Origin: Terebella lapidaria
Taxonomy: Eukaryota > Annelida > Polychaeta > Terebellida > Terebellidae
Reading direction: 5' to 3'
Assembly: GCA_949152475.1 (NCBI GenBank)
Contig: OX424559.1
Location: 19,437,809 to 19,501,808, forward strand
DNA: 64,000 nt
The first letter of the stretch is position 1; each line of letters opens with the position of its first letter. This document shows, one piece after another, positions 23,997 through 36,645 of this stretch. The notes under the pieces are model-generated. The model searched no databases and was not told where the DNA came from. It was given only the letters and a program-made list of their open reading frames with translations. The position numbers and the translations under genes are program-made.

Positions 23997-24620
23997 ATGG
24001 AGTCTTCCGCGTCTGACCGAAGCCATGCGGACGTGCAGAGAGCCCGGAGGAGTATCCTGGTAGATCAAGCCAGAGCTACACCCGGAATCCTGTCTCCGGT
24101 GGAAACCCGACCTCGACAGTCTTCCAGTGAGCGGTCCGGAAGGAGCCAAGTCCGAGCACCAACCCAGAGTCCACCCTACACATTCTACCCGTTTGGCGGT
24201 CCTTCAACTCAACCGTGTCCGTCACATTGTTTCCCGGTGAATATTGGGGGACGGAGCGCTTCCGTCTTTGCACCCGCAGTCCCGGAGCACGCTAGATACT
24301 ATGCAGTACGTTGGGGACCGGAGCAGTGGGGGCCAGCCGAGATGAGAGACTCCGGCGTCTACGTGGAGATCATGGAGCAGAGAGAGTCACCGTTTGGTCT
24401 CGTCCCGACCCGTCAGATCGTCCGGATTCCAGATTGGTCCATCCGGGACGAACGCCTCAGGAATGGGTTCTACGTCCCGCCCCAGTGGAGCCTCCATGAT
24501 CCGGATCTTCTCCCGGTTGATGCCAGAGGGACAAGCTTCGGACGACCGTTGGTACCACAGACCTTTCCACCGCGTCCGCCGTCGGGGAGCAGTTCGCGCC
24601 GTGATACTGGTGGGCAGTAG
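23997..24620 (+). CDS. Third ORF of LTR element, unknown function
   Basis: 207 residues starting MESSASDRSH. The N-terminal third is Ser/Arg/Pro-rich; the middle has a more globular look (YYAVRWGPEQWGPAEM, then IVRIPDWSIRDERL); the tail is Pro/Ser-rich. There is no signal peptide, transmembrane segment or cysteine pattern, so it is not envelope-like. No family is recognised. Its place after pol and after a promoter-like cluster suggests an accessory protein. Confidence 0.55.
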   Translation: MESSASDRSHADVQRARRSILVDQARATPGILSPVETRPRQSSSERSGRSQVRAPTQSPPYTFYPFGGPSTQPCPSHCFPVNIGGRSASVFAPAVPEHARYYAVRWGPEQWGPAEMRDSGVYVEIMEQRESPFGLVPTRQIVRIPDWSIRDERLRNGFYVPPQWSLHDPDLLPVDARGTSFGRPLVPQTFPPRPPSGSSSRRDTGGQ

Positions 24621-24892
24621 TCGTCGCAAGTCGCCGCAAGTCGCCGCAAGTCGTCGCAAGTCAAGTCGGCGCAAGGAGAAGAAAGAAGAACCGTTTCCCG
24701 GATTCTAGTATAATTAAGAGTTAAAAAGTGGGAAACGGAACAAGCAAGATATCCGGGTACAGTGACGGTAAACTAGTTAAGAGATACCAGTACCCGGATC
24801 ACGGAGACAAGTTGTGTTTGATTTTACGGACAGTTTAACGGTTGACAATTTGTATATATGTGATATTGTTCTGTTCGGGACGAACAGAGTCT

Positions 24893-24905
24893 AAGGAAGG
24901 GGGAG
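24893..24905 (+). other. Polypurine tract
   Basis: The purine run aaggaagggggag directly abuts the 3' LTR, the expected plus-strand priming site of an LTR retrotransposon. Confidence 0.8.
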
Positions 24906-26294
24906 TGTAACGGTTTTGGGGCGTACCCAAAGGTTTCCCCTAGGTATTTATGTTAGTGTTTTGTGATATTATGGTTAAATAACCGTTTATTAGGGTGTAT
25001 ATGTGTTTAAAGGTTCATACGGTTCCGTATTGTTAATGTTTAAAAGGTTTTCCGTCTCGCAACTTAGTAATTTATGATGTTGGTAAAGCCGGAGACGGAT
25101 CCGGAGACGGAGACGGAACCGGACACGGAGCCGGAACAATGGAGTACAAAAACGTAATGACGTTATTTCCGGAAGGTCATGTGATCAGCCTCGTTTTCGG
25201 TTTAAAAGGTGACGTGTCAGCCACTGATTGGTTCTAGAGTGTTTTTAGAAATCCGGAAAATATCAGTGTTTTGGCGGACTATGACGTCACAATAGGTTGG
25301 TCACGTGACGTGGGTCTCAGGTCTATAAAAGCCCCCGCTTCACAGCGGACGGCGGAGTTGGTGTCCTGACGTCGACCTGTGCAGACCCCTTCTCCCATAG
25401 CAGAGTACTCCCTTGTTCCGGATAGAGTCATCCAGATGATAGCAGTTAAGTCTTCCGACTGTGAACTTGGAAAATAAACATGAAAACTTCAACCGAGTTG
25501 TTTTTCCGTGTTCGTTAGGGAATTGGAAGTTATAATAAAGTTAGTTTTCCGGAAAAGACAGTTATACGGAGTAAAGGGAGATAAGACTACAGTCGGTTAA
25601 GACCAAGTTGTAACGACGTCTTAGGGTGATCTAAGAACCCAGATCACCGAGGAAGGAGTCGGAGACGGAGACGGAGGTGGAAATCAACGGAGCAACTACG
25701 GAGGCGGTATCGGACGGAGCAGTTGCAGAGACGGGAACGACGAAGCAGTTGCAGAGGCGGTACTGGACGACGGAGTTGCAGAGGCAGTACCTGACGGAGC
25801 GGTTGCGGTAACCGGAAGTAGGAACACTTCCGAGATACTCCATTTCAGGTGCAGTCGCAGGTTGCGGTGAGGCGGAGCCAACCGGAGCAGATTGCAGTGC
25901 GGCGGAACCTGGCAGAGCGGTTGCAGTATTCGGAAACGGCAACGTTCCCGGATTCTTTATTCCAGGCGCAGTCGCAGTTTGCAGTAAGACGGAAAACGAC
26001 GGAGCTGTTGCAGTAAAGCGGTTTCCCGACGGAGCAGTTGCAGTACCCGGAGACGGAAACGCCTCCGGATCCTTACTTTACAGGTGCAGTTGCAGATTAG
26101 CAGTCGGGCAACGGTTAAGAGGTCCATTCCAGACCACGCTACCAACCTTAGAGACTTCTAGCCGGAGTTCAACCGTACAACAGTAGCAGTTTCCCGGAGT
26201 TTTACCGTTTCAGCTCCGGTTAAACAACAACTCACCCACCTCCCTAGAAAATCGGTTCATCAAGACGTCACAGAAGGGTTCAAACCCGTTACAA
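24906..26294 (+). repeat. 3' LTR
   Basis: Same length and, by eye, the same sequence as the 5' LTR, including promoter motifs and an identical shadow ORF at the same offset. It is followed by the resumed (TA)n tract. Confidence 0.95.
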
Positions 26295-26306
26295 TATATA
26301 TATATA

Positions 26307-28868
26307 AATTCACTCGAATATCATCAAAATACAAACTTGTTTAATTTCGATTCTTTGTGAGAGAAGGCGTTTTCTGAAAGAGCAATCCAAAACCTGCTCT
26401 CCGTAGTCGGAAAATGCTTTGTAAATAAAACAAAATGAAGCATTACATAATCACGATTACAACTTCTCTAAGATAAAATCAACTCAATGCAAAAAGTCGA
26501 CGTGACAACTAAATATAACAATTGTCTCTACGGCGACAACTGACTGCTCTTGATTAATCCTGCTGGCAGAATCTTCCAGTGGGTTTGGACAGAGGCTGTA
26601 TGAACACTCCGCTGAATGTTTGTACACCCAAAAGTTGGGATATCACCAGCTCATCGTGTGCTTTGTTTCTATCTATGCACCGGCTTGGTGTACACCCGTT
26701 GTTGTCCTTGCGGTTTTGAACATATGACCAGTATATATTATGTTCCTGATTTTAAATATCCACACGAACTGTACTGTTGCTATGGTTACCTATCCTTCCT
26801 TAGGGCCGTAGTTAACCATGGTTGCTAACTGCCAAGCCAAGCTATCTACATGCTCCCTGTTGATTATTTATGAATTGAAGTAATATCGTTCACAAGTATG
26901 CACTGTTTTTGTTTGTGCATACCAAGTGAGTTTCTGGTCTTAACAACCGTGATTACGATGGAACTTTCCACACAGGTCACTGGTTACCTTGAAAATAACA
27001 GAGAAAGGGTAATCATTGTTTATTCATGTTTAAAATATATGGAATATGTTTTGATGAATAATCATAACATTAGATGAATGAATAATACATATAAAAGAAC
27101 CTAATCAAACAGCTCCCTCCAATCATGTCATGAATATGTCATTTGCATACTAATTAGCCAAATGATATTGAAAAAAAAAAACAAATTTGCTGATTTCAGT
27201 CTTCAAGGTGCTGTAACGTGTGAACGGATTGTGACATTGACATTCCGTAAAGAACATTTAGCTCAGATCAATGAAAAGTTCCAAATAAGTTCACATCATA
27301 TTTGTACTTCACTATTACTTAGGGAAATATGCTTTTCATTTAGTTTAAAGCCATTACCACTTTTTTTCCTGTTAATGTAATTACATCAATGCGCAGAATC
27401 AAATACTATTCCATCCTCTAAACAAGCAGTAAATATTAAGGCGAGGATACATCTTTTAGGTTAATAATTGTGGGTAAATGTCAATAATTGTAGAGTGAAG
27501 ATCATAAGGCTTTCCGATAATATACTGGTTTGTGAAACCGATCAATTAGAATTGCCGAAAATTTGGTGGGAAATCTGTTTATCCCCAAAGTGACGAAATA
27601 ACGTAAAATTACGCGACATTTAAAATCATGCTTCCATACCCTATCAAATCATAAGCACCGATCACGACATAACCACTGTTACAGCAGCGCCATCTAGCCA
27701 TGCACTGGCCCATTCTAAACTGTTATTGTGTATTCGAATATATATAAAGCCTGGACAGTCAAAGTAAATGATTATTTGTACTTTCGGTTATATAAATGGT
27801 TATATCTGCAATATCACCCGCCTGCTTAATTCAACGGCCTAACGAAAAAAAAATGATTTAAACACATTTTCCTAGTACATGATTCACATCACATCACATA
27901 ATATAGGAAGCACATATTGTGGTATAATTTTTACATTCATTTGGGATTTGTCGTTCCAGTTATATTTGTAATGTATGTCTGATACATTTATGCTAAGAGT
28001 CTTGAATTACCAGCAACGGACGTTTCTAGTGTAAGTATCGATCTATTACCACCAATACAGCCAAATTTCGATGATTCCAATAACAAACATACAACACTTT
28101 GCAATGGAAACAAAACCCGACCAATTACTTAATCAAAAGACACACTGGCGTCATCAGGGGCAGACAGTGTGGTAAATGTAGTTGTTTCTACTGTACACCT
28201 GATGGAATAAGTATACAATTCTGTTATCTGTTAGTATATTCTGTTAGTATACAAGTGTGTTATCTTTAGTGAATAGCATGACCAAAAATTGTCAGGAAAA
28301 AAATGGCTGAAGTGTCAATATTTCTTCTAATGTCGATAACGTTGACTGATAACGTTGAGTGGTTTCAGCAATTAATGTCAAAAAACTTGTACTCGATTAT
28401 GTGTCTACATGATACGAAACAAGGAAAGTAGTCACAAACACCATCATAATAATCATAAAGGATATGAAATTATTAATATGAATTATGTTTGACTAACTGG
28501 CAATACACTTCTTCTTATAACAAGTGCCTATTTGTGGTACGTATTTACATTTGACGACCTTGGGTGACAGCGATAGGCTCATATGACCGATAATTAAACT
28601 CATATTCGATTGAATATCCCACCCATCATTCGACGTCAGAAAATTCCTTCACTTTGGTTTCAGAATCTTGCCTTGGTGAACTGATGTTAGTACACTAGCT
28701 ACTGTGTTTAGAGGGAAACCCTATTTGAAGGAGATGTTTAGAAGTGGTGCATAATAACGAATAAATCAAACAAAATTCATAACTATCGCAAATGAACAGT
28801 CCTACTCAGAGATATGCGCAAGCGACCAGCGAGCCATGTGCATGAGGAAATATGTGACTGTGGTTTAA
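26307..28868. other. No gene seen
   Basis: AT-rich sequence without supportable exons. It includes one copy of a dispersed ~180-bp segment (28,026-28,205). The short ORFs at 26.6 and 27.2 kb show no protein-like pattern. Confidence 0.45.
28026..28205 (+). repeat. Dispersed segment, copy 1
   Basis: Clearly similar to 37,977-38,162 in the same orientation, from aagtatcRatctattaccac through ctggcgtcatcaggggYaga to gtacacctgatgg. Both could hold a minus-strand splice donor (ccatcag|gtgtac), so this may be a duplicated exon edge or an unclassified repeat. Confidence 0.6.
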
Positions 28869-28869
28869 G

Positions 28870-30095
28870 AATTACCCCAAAGGCTGGGACAGGTTATAGA
28901 TGTTTTATATTTCAGATATTCGCCATTTGATCCCGTTTAGTTGAAAATAAGGTCACTATTCAATTTCAAGGTCATGAGAATATTCAGCAAGTATCATTTC
29001 TTACATGTCCACAAACGATTGCTGAGCTGTAAATTGAATAATAAGTGAGATTTTAGCCATTTCGTACTATGACATTGAGAATGAAGTCAAAGGTCAAATA
29101 AAAGGTCATCAAAATATATATCAAATTCTGTGTGGCCACAATTGATTCTCAAGTTGTAAAGAGGATAATAAATGATATTGTCCATTTTGTTGTAAAGTCA
29201 ACAATAAATGATATCGTCCATTTGTCATGACCTGAAAGCGAGATCAAAGGTCAAATTCAAGGTCATCAGAGTATTCAACGTATATCATTTCCTATATGTC
29301 CACAATAGATCCCTAAGCTGTGAAGTCAATAACAAGCGAGATATTGGCCATTTTGTGCTCTGACCTTGCAAATGAGATCAAAGGTTAAAACTCAAGATCA
29401 TCAGAATATTCGGCGAATATCATATCTGACATGTCCACAATTGATTCCTATGCTTTGAAGTCGATAATAAGCGAGAAATTAGCCATTTTTTACTCTGACC
29501 TTGAAACTGAGGTCAAAGGTCAAATTCAGTGTCACGAGGATATTCAGCATAAATCAATCCCTATATGTCCACAATTGATTCCTAAGCTGTAAAATCGATT
29601 TTAGCCAATTCGTGCTGTGACCTTGAGAATGAGAGAGGTCAAGTTCAAGGTCACGAGAATATTCAGCATATATCATCTCCTATATGTGCACATTTGATTC
29701 CTAATCTCTAATCTCAATATTAAGTCAGATATTTGAAAAAGGTGTCCCATTATAAAGCATAGGAAATTTTAACATGGGAAAGTCCCATTTGGGCCGAGTT
29801 TGGGCCTAAAATGGCCCACTTCGAGCGATTCAAGGGTAACGAAACTTATACACGTCACATAGGTAAATATGAGGAATGTTAGGTATCAATAAGAAAAGAA
29901 AATTACTGAACAGATTTTCAGAAAACGACCATCAAAATCCAAATTTGGTCGTTTTTCGTCAGAAATGGCCACCATTCTGAGAGAATTGGGAAAATCAAGA
30001 AACTAAAAAATACCTCCCTCTCGAAATACTTTTAGGCATTTTTGTGCAAAATTTCAGAACGTTTCATTCGTGAACTTCAGAATTCAAATCAGCAT
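28870..30095 (-). repeat. AGGTCA-type tandem-array element, terminal hairpin missing
   Basis: It begins with a degraded version of the TTAGCCC palindrome (aattaccccaaaggctggg). About six ~134-bp monomers follow, including an exact DR1 at 29,510-29,522. Then comes the unique ~330-bp flank block (tcccatttgggcc, aaatggcccacttcgagcg). The outer GGACC hairpin end is missing near 30,095. Confidence 0.8.
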
Positions 30096-31480
30096 TAGCG
30101 AATTACATATAAATAAACACATGGTTATACAACATACTGTATACTTCGTTCAATCAATGCCCATATACACGTACTTCGTACATCCATTGGCGTGCAATGC
30201 AAACTAAATTTTAAAGGCGTAATTGGAGAACGAACCGGGTCATCGAATTGCATATTAAGTGGGGGGAAATTTGGCACATCAAAGCCTACATGCACAGTAC
30301 ACTTCATCTTATATTACATGTAGAACTACTGTTTGAAAACTATTTTATTAGCAAAACAGTGACATGAAACTTGTTGTTTCAAACAGTCCTTGGGAAAATA
30401 TAAAATTTACCAAATTCTGCCACGGTACATGGTTAGTTCATAGTGTATATATAGTCTACTTCTCACCATGATAGACACATGCTGTGGCTTCCTGTGTGCA
30501 ATGACATTTTTGTGGCGGATCATAGATAGCTGCTTACCATACAATAGATTGCTTGGATGATCGGAACACCAGACTAGTTGAATTATTGGTCACTTTATCA
30601 CAGACAGGTATATATAACACACAGGTTGAAGGAGGTATTTTTGATCGGAATGAGGGTTTTTTGGATGGAGACAATTTCGAGTTTCAAGTTGGTATCAGTT
30701 GGAGGTGTTCCTCAGTATTGATCTGTGTTGTTCTACATGGATGACATAATATGTGAAGATAAAACTGTATTCTTCATTTACAGTAAGTTGCATGTATTAT
30801 ATTCAAGGATCATTCATTATAAAGGATTGACTGCATAGATATACTAAGCAAGCTTGTTTGGATAGGTGTAATTGAGGTTCTAAAATTTCAACATTTTATA
30901 TCAGACCTAGTCAGACTTGAATCATGCCGATATGCATTCACTCAGAGAGCCCATCTAGGCCAAACATTTCCCAGCATCCGTTGATGCTGAATGACTATAC
31001 ATTCATCTGCCACGCCGAGTCAAATCTATGCCAGCCGAGTACCGTCTCCCAGTCTCATACACGTGGAAGGTATCGTCGTCTTTCGATGGTATGGTGAACG
31101 TATCAAGAAGTCATAAACAGACAATGTCGGTGACCAGCTATGACGTCACGCAGCATTATTCCTTGGAGGTCATATATGTAGCCATAAAATAAATGTCGGT
31201 GCTTAGCAGTGAAACGACAATACTGGTTGACATTACAATGGATTATGGTATTTATTGTTGCATATATTTCCTCAAATATATAGTCACCTTACATTATTTT
31301 ATTGTTTCATGTTGTTTCTGTTGTATCCTATTATTCTGTCAACTTGTTACTCAACTGAAAAACATGTTCAAGGTTTAATGAATGTAATGTAATATTCACA
31401 GAAAACCCTGATTCTCAAGAATCAAAGTTAATGAGCACGATCATAACTGTTGGAGCTGTGTAAGTCGTTATCATCATAAA
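30096..31480. other. No gene seen
   Basis: AT-rich sequence with no exon I can support on either strand. Confidence 0.45.
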
Positions 31481-31492
31481 CGTGATCTCTTG

Positions 31493-31899
31493 AATGAATG
31501 AATGAATGAATGAATGAATGAATGAGCTTTATTCACGGAAGGCCTCGGGCCCATGTGCATGTACAAAATGTGCAGAATATACCCAGGCGAGATTCAGTAA
31601 CATTTAATAATAAAAGAGAAAATCACAAGTCATTAAGTTTTTTGTGTAGAATAAAGGCATGATATAAGAATGCAGCTAAAATTTTTATACATTGGTGATC
31701 CCCAGAGGATAATATATTCAGGAAATTTTCAGTTACATTTACATGTGGTACGATATTTTTAGCCAGATATTTTTTACGTAATTTTCCAAATATCGGACAT
31801 ACTAAAAGGAAATGAGTTTCATCTTCGATTACATCAACACCTTGCCCTTTACAATAATTACAATTTTGATCGAACATTTCACAATTTGAATGTCTGTAG
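31493..31899 (-). mobile_element. 5'-truncated LINE insertion with 12-bp target duplication
   Basis: The 12-bp word cgtgatctcttg occurs on both sides (31,481-31,492 and 31,900-31,911), a clear target-site duplication. The minus strand holds the C-terminal zinc-finger region typical of LINE reverse transcriptase ORFs: CNYCKG, then EDETHFLLVCP, then LRKKYL (31,623-31,880). A 3' UTR with AATAAA and a terminal (ATTC)n run (31,494-31,525) follows. Only the last ~400 bp was copied. The ATTC tail fits CR1/L2-like families; the exact clade is uncertain. Confidence 0.8.
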
Positions 31900-32489
31900 C
31901 GTGATCTCTTGCCTTGTGTGGTGAGTGTTACAAAAGTTGGTCTAATGGCTATGATAGATTAACGAACAATTCTGGTTTTAAACAATGCAGGTGACATACG
32001 ACCTCGAGATTTAACAGCCATGATCAGTTGGGGGACAAACTGAATGTCAACAACCTAAGCTACTTCTATAATTGTTTTGTCTGCAAATATCAATTTAGGC
32101 AGTTCAAAACAAACATGACGTTGAGATTTAGTTGAAATGATGAGTGCCCCTTATACGACATCCTTTATGGTTATAATACCAACTTGAGCTCTACCTAGAA
32201 ACATTTTGTCTGTCTAGTAGCCAATTTACACATTCCAGGTCAGGTGTGACATTGAGACTTCAACGGCATCTGTGGTCAACTTCAAGGTTACAAATATGTA
32301 CCATATATGAATTCCCATATACTTAAAATACATACTTAAGCCCTATATTAACAAGCATGTTGTCCCACATATGGAGCCTTTTTAACAGTTCAAGGCACTG
32401 CATCCTCATACTCAAGGACGAGGACGACAATTAGCATGGCGCCACCTTTTGTTGCTTTTTGAGCATAGATTTCCTAGTGCTTCAAGGGA

Positions 32490-33175
32490 TTTTTTCTATA
32501 AACACATTATCAAAGACCCCAATTAGGATCTTTTGATCCAATCATCTCAAAACGGATCAGACGGAAAACAGCCAAAAACTAATTTTTGGGCTAATTTAGC
32601 CTAGTTTTCTGACCTTCAGATCAATTCAACGTACTCCATCTTTATACACAAAGTGAATGACCCCAATCAGCATATTCTGGAACAAAATTTTCAAACTGGT
32701 AAAACAGTTATTGAGAACTCAAACAGAAACTGATTTTTGTTTTTTTTTGGCATTCTGAGTCTACATTTCAGGTATTTTGATCAATTCAATTCACTACATT
32801 TTTATACACAATGTCAAAGCCACCAATAGCATATTTTGAAACAAAAATCTAAAAACTGATCGATTAGATTTTGAGAAAAACAGCCAAAACTGAATTTTGG
32901 GTTTTTCAGCCTAGCTTCCGGACCTTTGGAGGTAATTCATCTTTATAAATGATGTCAAGGCCCCAATTAACATACGTTTTTTGTCAAAATTGTCAATCAT
33001 TTTGAAAAAAAGCAAAATAAAAAACATTTTCTGGAAATATTTTTAGGTATTTTTTTCACAAAACATCAGGAAGATTTGACTAAAGATTTTACAGATGAAA
33101 CTGTTAATGGCAGATGATGAACGAACAGACTCAATGCCATGCCAATAGGTTATCGGACCAAGTTCTGGTAAACTA
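32490..33175 (-). repeat. Array-element relative with a different tandem core
   Basis: About four diverged units of ~150 bp, marked by ccccaatta-like words near 32,517, 32,662, 32,820 and 32,961, adjoin an end block homologous to the other array elements (ttttaggtatttttttcaca, then a degraded hairpin aggttatcggaccaagttctggtaaact). The core repeats are not AGGTCA-type. It is therefore an element with the same terminus but a different core. Confidence 0.55.
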
Positions 33176-33957
33176 AGAACATGGAGTGCATCCTGAGTCA
33201 TTGAAAGACAGACATTATGATGGCATCAGGCATGATCACGAGTAAACGTTACGTTTTGTCAGCAAATTTTAGTTCGTATGCTATTGCAACGAGCCATTTC
33301 AGATGTATCAATTTAAGTTATAGCAATAATTCATTTCGACAGTTATTAGATGTGTGCAAGTGTGCAATAGAAAACGACGTAGCACTTCATCTAGATTTTG
33401 TTGTTTGTGACAAAACCTAGTTTCAAGCCACTCTTGAAATTGGCTCTGTTAGCTCAGCTAAGTGTTACAACTAATAGTTATTTGTGAAAATCAATGTCAA
33501 TTCCAAAAATGAAGTTATCCCCGTGGAAGTATTTGTGTACAAGTATGTTATAATACCCAGTTGCTGTTTTTTACTGCCCGAAAGTATACTGCTCGACTGA
33601 GAAAACGCAGTTTGCATTAAATAACATGCATTAAAACTTTTCAGTCATTTTATGTAATGACTAAACCCTCTAATCAGTCATTACTTGAAATCAGTCATTA
33701 CTGACTACACGAAAAGACTGATTTCCCAGATTGATCGTATCGTTTACAGTATACTACATATGTCTATACACACACCAAATGACACTAATATGCGATGTCC
33801 AACTGACTTTACTAAAAAAAAAATCACTGGAGGGGCAATTAGTAATAATTGCGTCCATGCCGAATAAATGGGCATCCGAAAACTGTTCACTCATGAAAGC
33901 ATATTTATTGCAAATATATATGCATTTGTAAAATAATCATGAAATGAAACAATTTCA

Positions 33958-35376
33958 GGAGGATGCCAGATTTGTTGTGTCGAGCTTTATCAGCAAGTTT
34001 TGTGTTTTTAGTGATAAAGTAGAAATGATTTTTGTTATTTGGGTATTCATTGCAGATATATATCTTGCAACTGTCTTTTGGAGACAAATCTCCAAGAAAA
34101 AAATGCAGACTTCTTCATTGACCTACCGAACATCTGAAAGACGTAGCTCAATTTATCAAGATATTACAGACTCAAATGTCATCAAAATCTCCAAGAAGAA
34201 GAAGAAGCACAAAGTGAGGTTGAGACCTAGAGAAAAAATGTGATGCTTTCGCCACTTCCAAATATTTTTGGTGGTGACACAGATGTCACGAATGACCAAG
34301 ATATTGTCAGTGTTCAAAAGAAAACTGTCAAATCAATTGACTACTTGAACGAAATGAATGTCAACCACTGGCAAACATCGGCAAGCAGATGTAGTGGGAA
34401 ATTCAGTGATTCACCACAGCTGTCCAGCTCCAAAGCATATAGTGCAGCTTTCCAACCATCAACAATCCTCTATTTGCCACTAAATTTAAAGGTCACCGTC
34501 GCATTGGCACTCAACAAGATGAGCTCCCTGGTACATCCTACAATCTTCGATGTCCGACCACAAGATGTTCGACCAAAGACCACAAGACGTTCAACTAAAG
34601 AACCCAATCCAATCCACCAAGAAATGCACTTGGGAAGATAAAGTGTATGACCCAGAAAGCAGATGGAAAAGACAACAGAAACGAGTCGTCACATCAATGA
34701 CCCTGAAGTAGATGAGTACATTGTAACTCGTCCAAGAAACATGCCAGGTACAGTCATCGACTACCTGACCACATCAACAGAGAGAGAAAAAAGAAAAGAA
34801 ATGACAAACACAAGTCATCGAATCACTGGCCCTGAGGTAGATGAAAACCTGGTAACTTGTCCAAGCAACAGGCCAGGTACATCAAGGCATTACCCGACCA
34901 CGTCAGGTGTGAGACAAAGAAAGAAAACAGACGAAATAACAAACATGAGCCATCATATCACACACCATGAAGTAGGTGAAGACCTGGTGACAGCAAGGGA
35001 TTGCCTAACCACGTCAAATGTGATACCCAGAGAACTGGTAGAGAAGAATGTACAGTTAAATCGTCACATCACTGACCCTGAGGTAGATGAATACCATGTG
35101 AGGTACAGCAGGATGAATACCTTGCCAGGTACAGCAAGGGTCTACTTGACTACATCAAGTGTGAGGCCACGAGAACAGGCAGAGGAAATGGTCGGCATGA
35201 TTCACCACATCAAGGACCACGAGGAAGATAAGTTCTCATAAACCGAAGTTTTGGAGGACAACGAGAGTATTTCATTGAGTCAGGTTAGTGGTGTGTCTGA
35301 TGAAATCTACATGATTGATAATGATGTTGATGGGCGATTGGAGCTCAAGAAAATGACATGTGATTCATTTGACTAG
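33958..35376 (+). pseudogene. Decayed receptor cytoplasmic-tail-like coding block
   Basis: It starts after a good acceptor (acaatttcag). The first part holds a hydrophobic segment (VEMIFVIWVFIADIYLATVF) and a Lys-rich stretch. The next part continues in another frame. From 34,663 a 47-residue repeat appears about 4.3 times, with the pattern HIxDPEVDEY / PGTxxxYLTTS / VRxRE. The last stretch, after an in-frame stop, reads on with SDEIYMIDNDVDG to 35,376. One frame change and at least three in-frame stops (34,639, 34,648, 35,239) argue for a pseudogene. Acidic tyrosine motifs (DEYIV, DEYHV, EIYMI) suggest phosphorylated tail sites. The family is not recognised. Confidence 0.45.
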
Positions 35377-36645
35377 ACTGTATCAATAGCATGTGTACCT
35401 CAAAAATTATACAGTTTTAACTTTGTTGTGGTCAGAAATACAATACACAGTGTGTATATCTTAATGACCCTAATTGGCAGGCACATGTGTCATGTCAGCA
35501 AGTACATCAATATTGATTAGGCGTGACCATGTATTAGATTGCTCATTGTCATTTGATAGAGGACACACGAAATTCTATTTTTTAATAAATTGTGTACATA
35601 GGATGTGTTTTTTACATGTTTTATAGTCTGTTGTTTTCGTGTCAAAGAAAAGATTTCTGCTCGTAATCAGACTAACTGGCCTCCAATAAGACACACACTC
35701 TTCAAGGATGCTATGCAATGGTCACCATTACACACAAATTTAGATTGGTGCAATGCATATTTTTACCTTACGAAATGTTTATGCCAGTTAACCAGAGGTA
35801 ATCCAAACTTCAAACTGCAACTGCACATCAAATTGAAAGTGTAATTGAGACTTTTATTGTGGGTATTCTTCACATTGATCTGAGACTCTGGTTGAGACTA
35901 TGTAGTGAGTATATTTACCTTACAAAATGAGTATGCACGAATCACCGTTACATAGAATTCCACTAGAACATGATGGAGGTTTGCAGAATGTTCCTTATTC
36001 ATCAGGCCAATCCCAACGTTATACGCCCAATTTGAGAGTTAGGTGGACATTTTATTAAAATCTCTAAAGAACAAGCATGTACCTTGTAAGTGCAAGCAAT
36101 ACATCTCAGCTCACCCAACTGAAAATTATGTGCACTGAATAGCTGTGGCTGGAGCACCGAATGATTCAAAATGCTGTTCTTCTCTCTCGAATTGTAACAG
36201 TTAGGCATGCTAAGTCGGTATGTTTTGAATTGCTCAAAAGGCTTGATATCCAAGCGCATATCATATTTATTGATACAGTTCGACCATGTATAATTATGTT
36301 ACACAGAACAAATGCGATGGATTCAAAGCATGTGAATCGTAATATAAATTATGGAAAATGTAGATGACAAATTTGTGAACAAGCAAGCTGAAATAATTGT
36401 ACAATACATTGACTTATGTTGTGCAAACATGATCTTCTCTACATTCACCAGCAAATACGGTGGTGAATGTAACGTAATAATAAATTTACATAATGGACAG
36501 TACATTTGCAGGTCTATCAACATTTGTTTGAATGATTCCATATCAAAAGAATCCTTTATACTTTTCATACGTATATATGTGAATACAATGGCACAATAAA
36601 ATAAAAGTCACACGTTATCACACAACATTTCAAATATTGTCGTAC
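35377..36645 (+). repeat. Likely 3' UTR of the decayed block; duplicated segment, copy 2
   Basis: It follows the final stop and ends near a polyadenylation-like AATAAA (36,595-36,600). From 35,593 on it matches 1,091-2,190 at moderate identity. The region before 35,593 has no counterpart in the window because an array element occupies that place in copy 1. Shared length and order indicate a duplicated gene 3' end. Confidence 0.5.

Larger units (their letters stand above)
15431..26294 (+). mobile_element. Ty3/Gypsy LTR retrotransposon, looks whole
   Basis: A 10,864-bp element bounded by two 1,389-bp LTRs that begin TGTAACGG and end CCCGTTACAA. Parts in order: 5' LTR, primer-site-like stretch, gag, pol (protease, reverse transcriptase, RNase H, repetitive linker, integrase), a 2.3-kb 3' region with a further ORF, purine-rich tract, 3' LTR. 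Integrase after RNase H is the Ty3/Gypsy order. The LTRs look identical wherever I compared them, so the insertion is very recent. Its GC-rich composition, with G/A-biased plus strand, contrasts with the AT-rich flanks. No envelope-like ORF was recognised. Confidence 0.95.
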
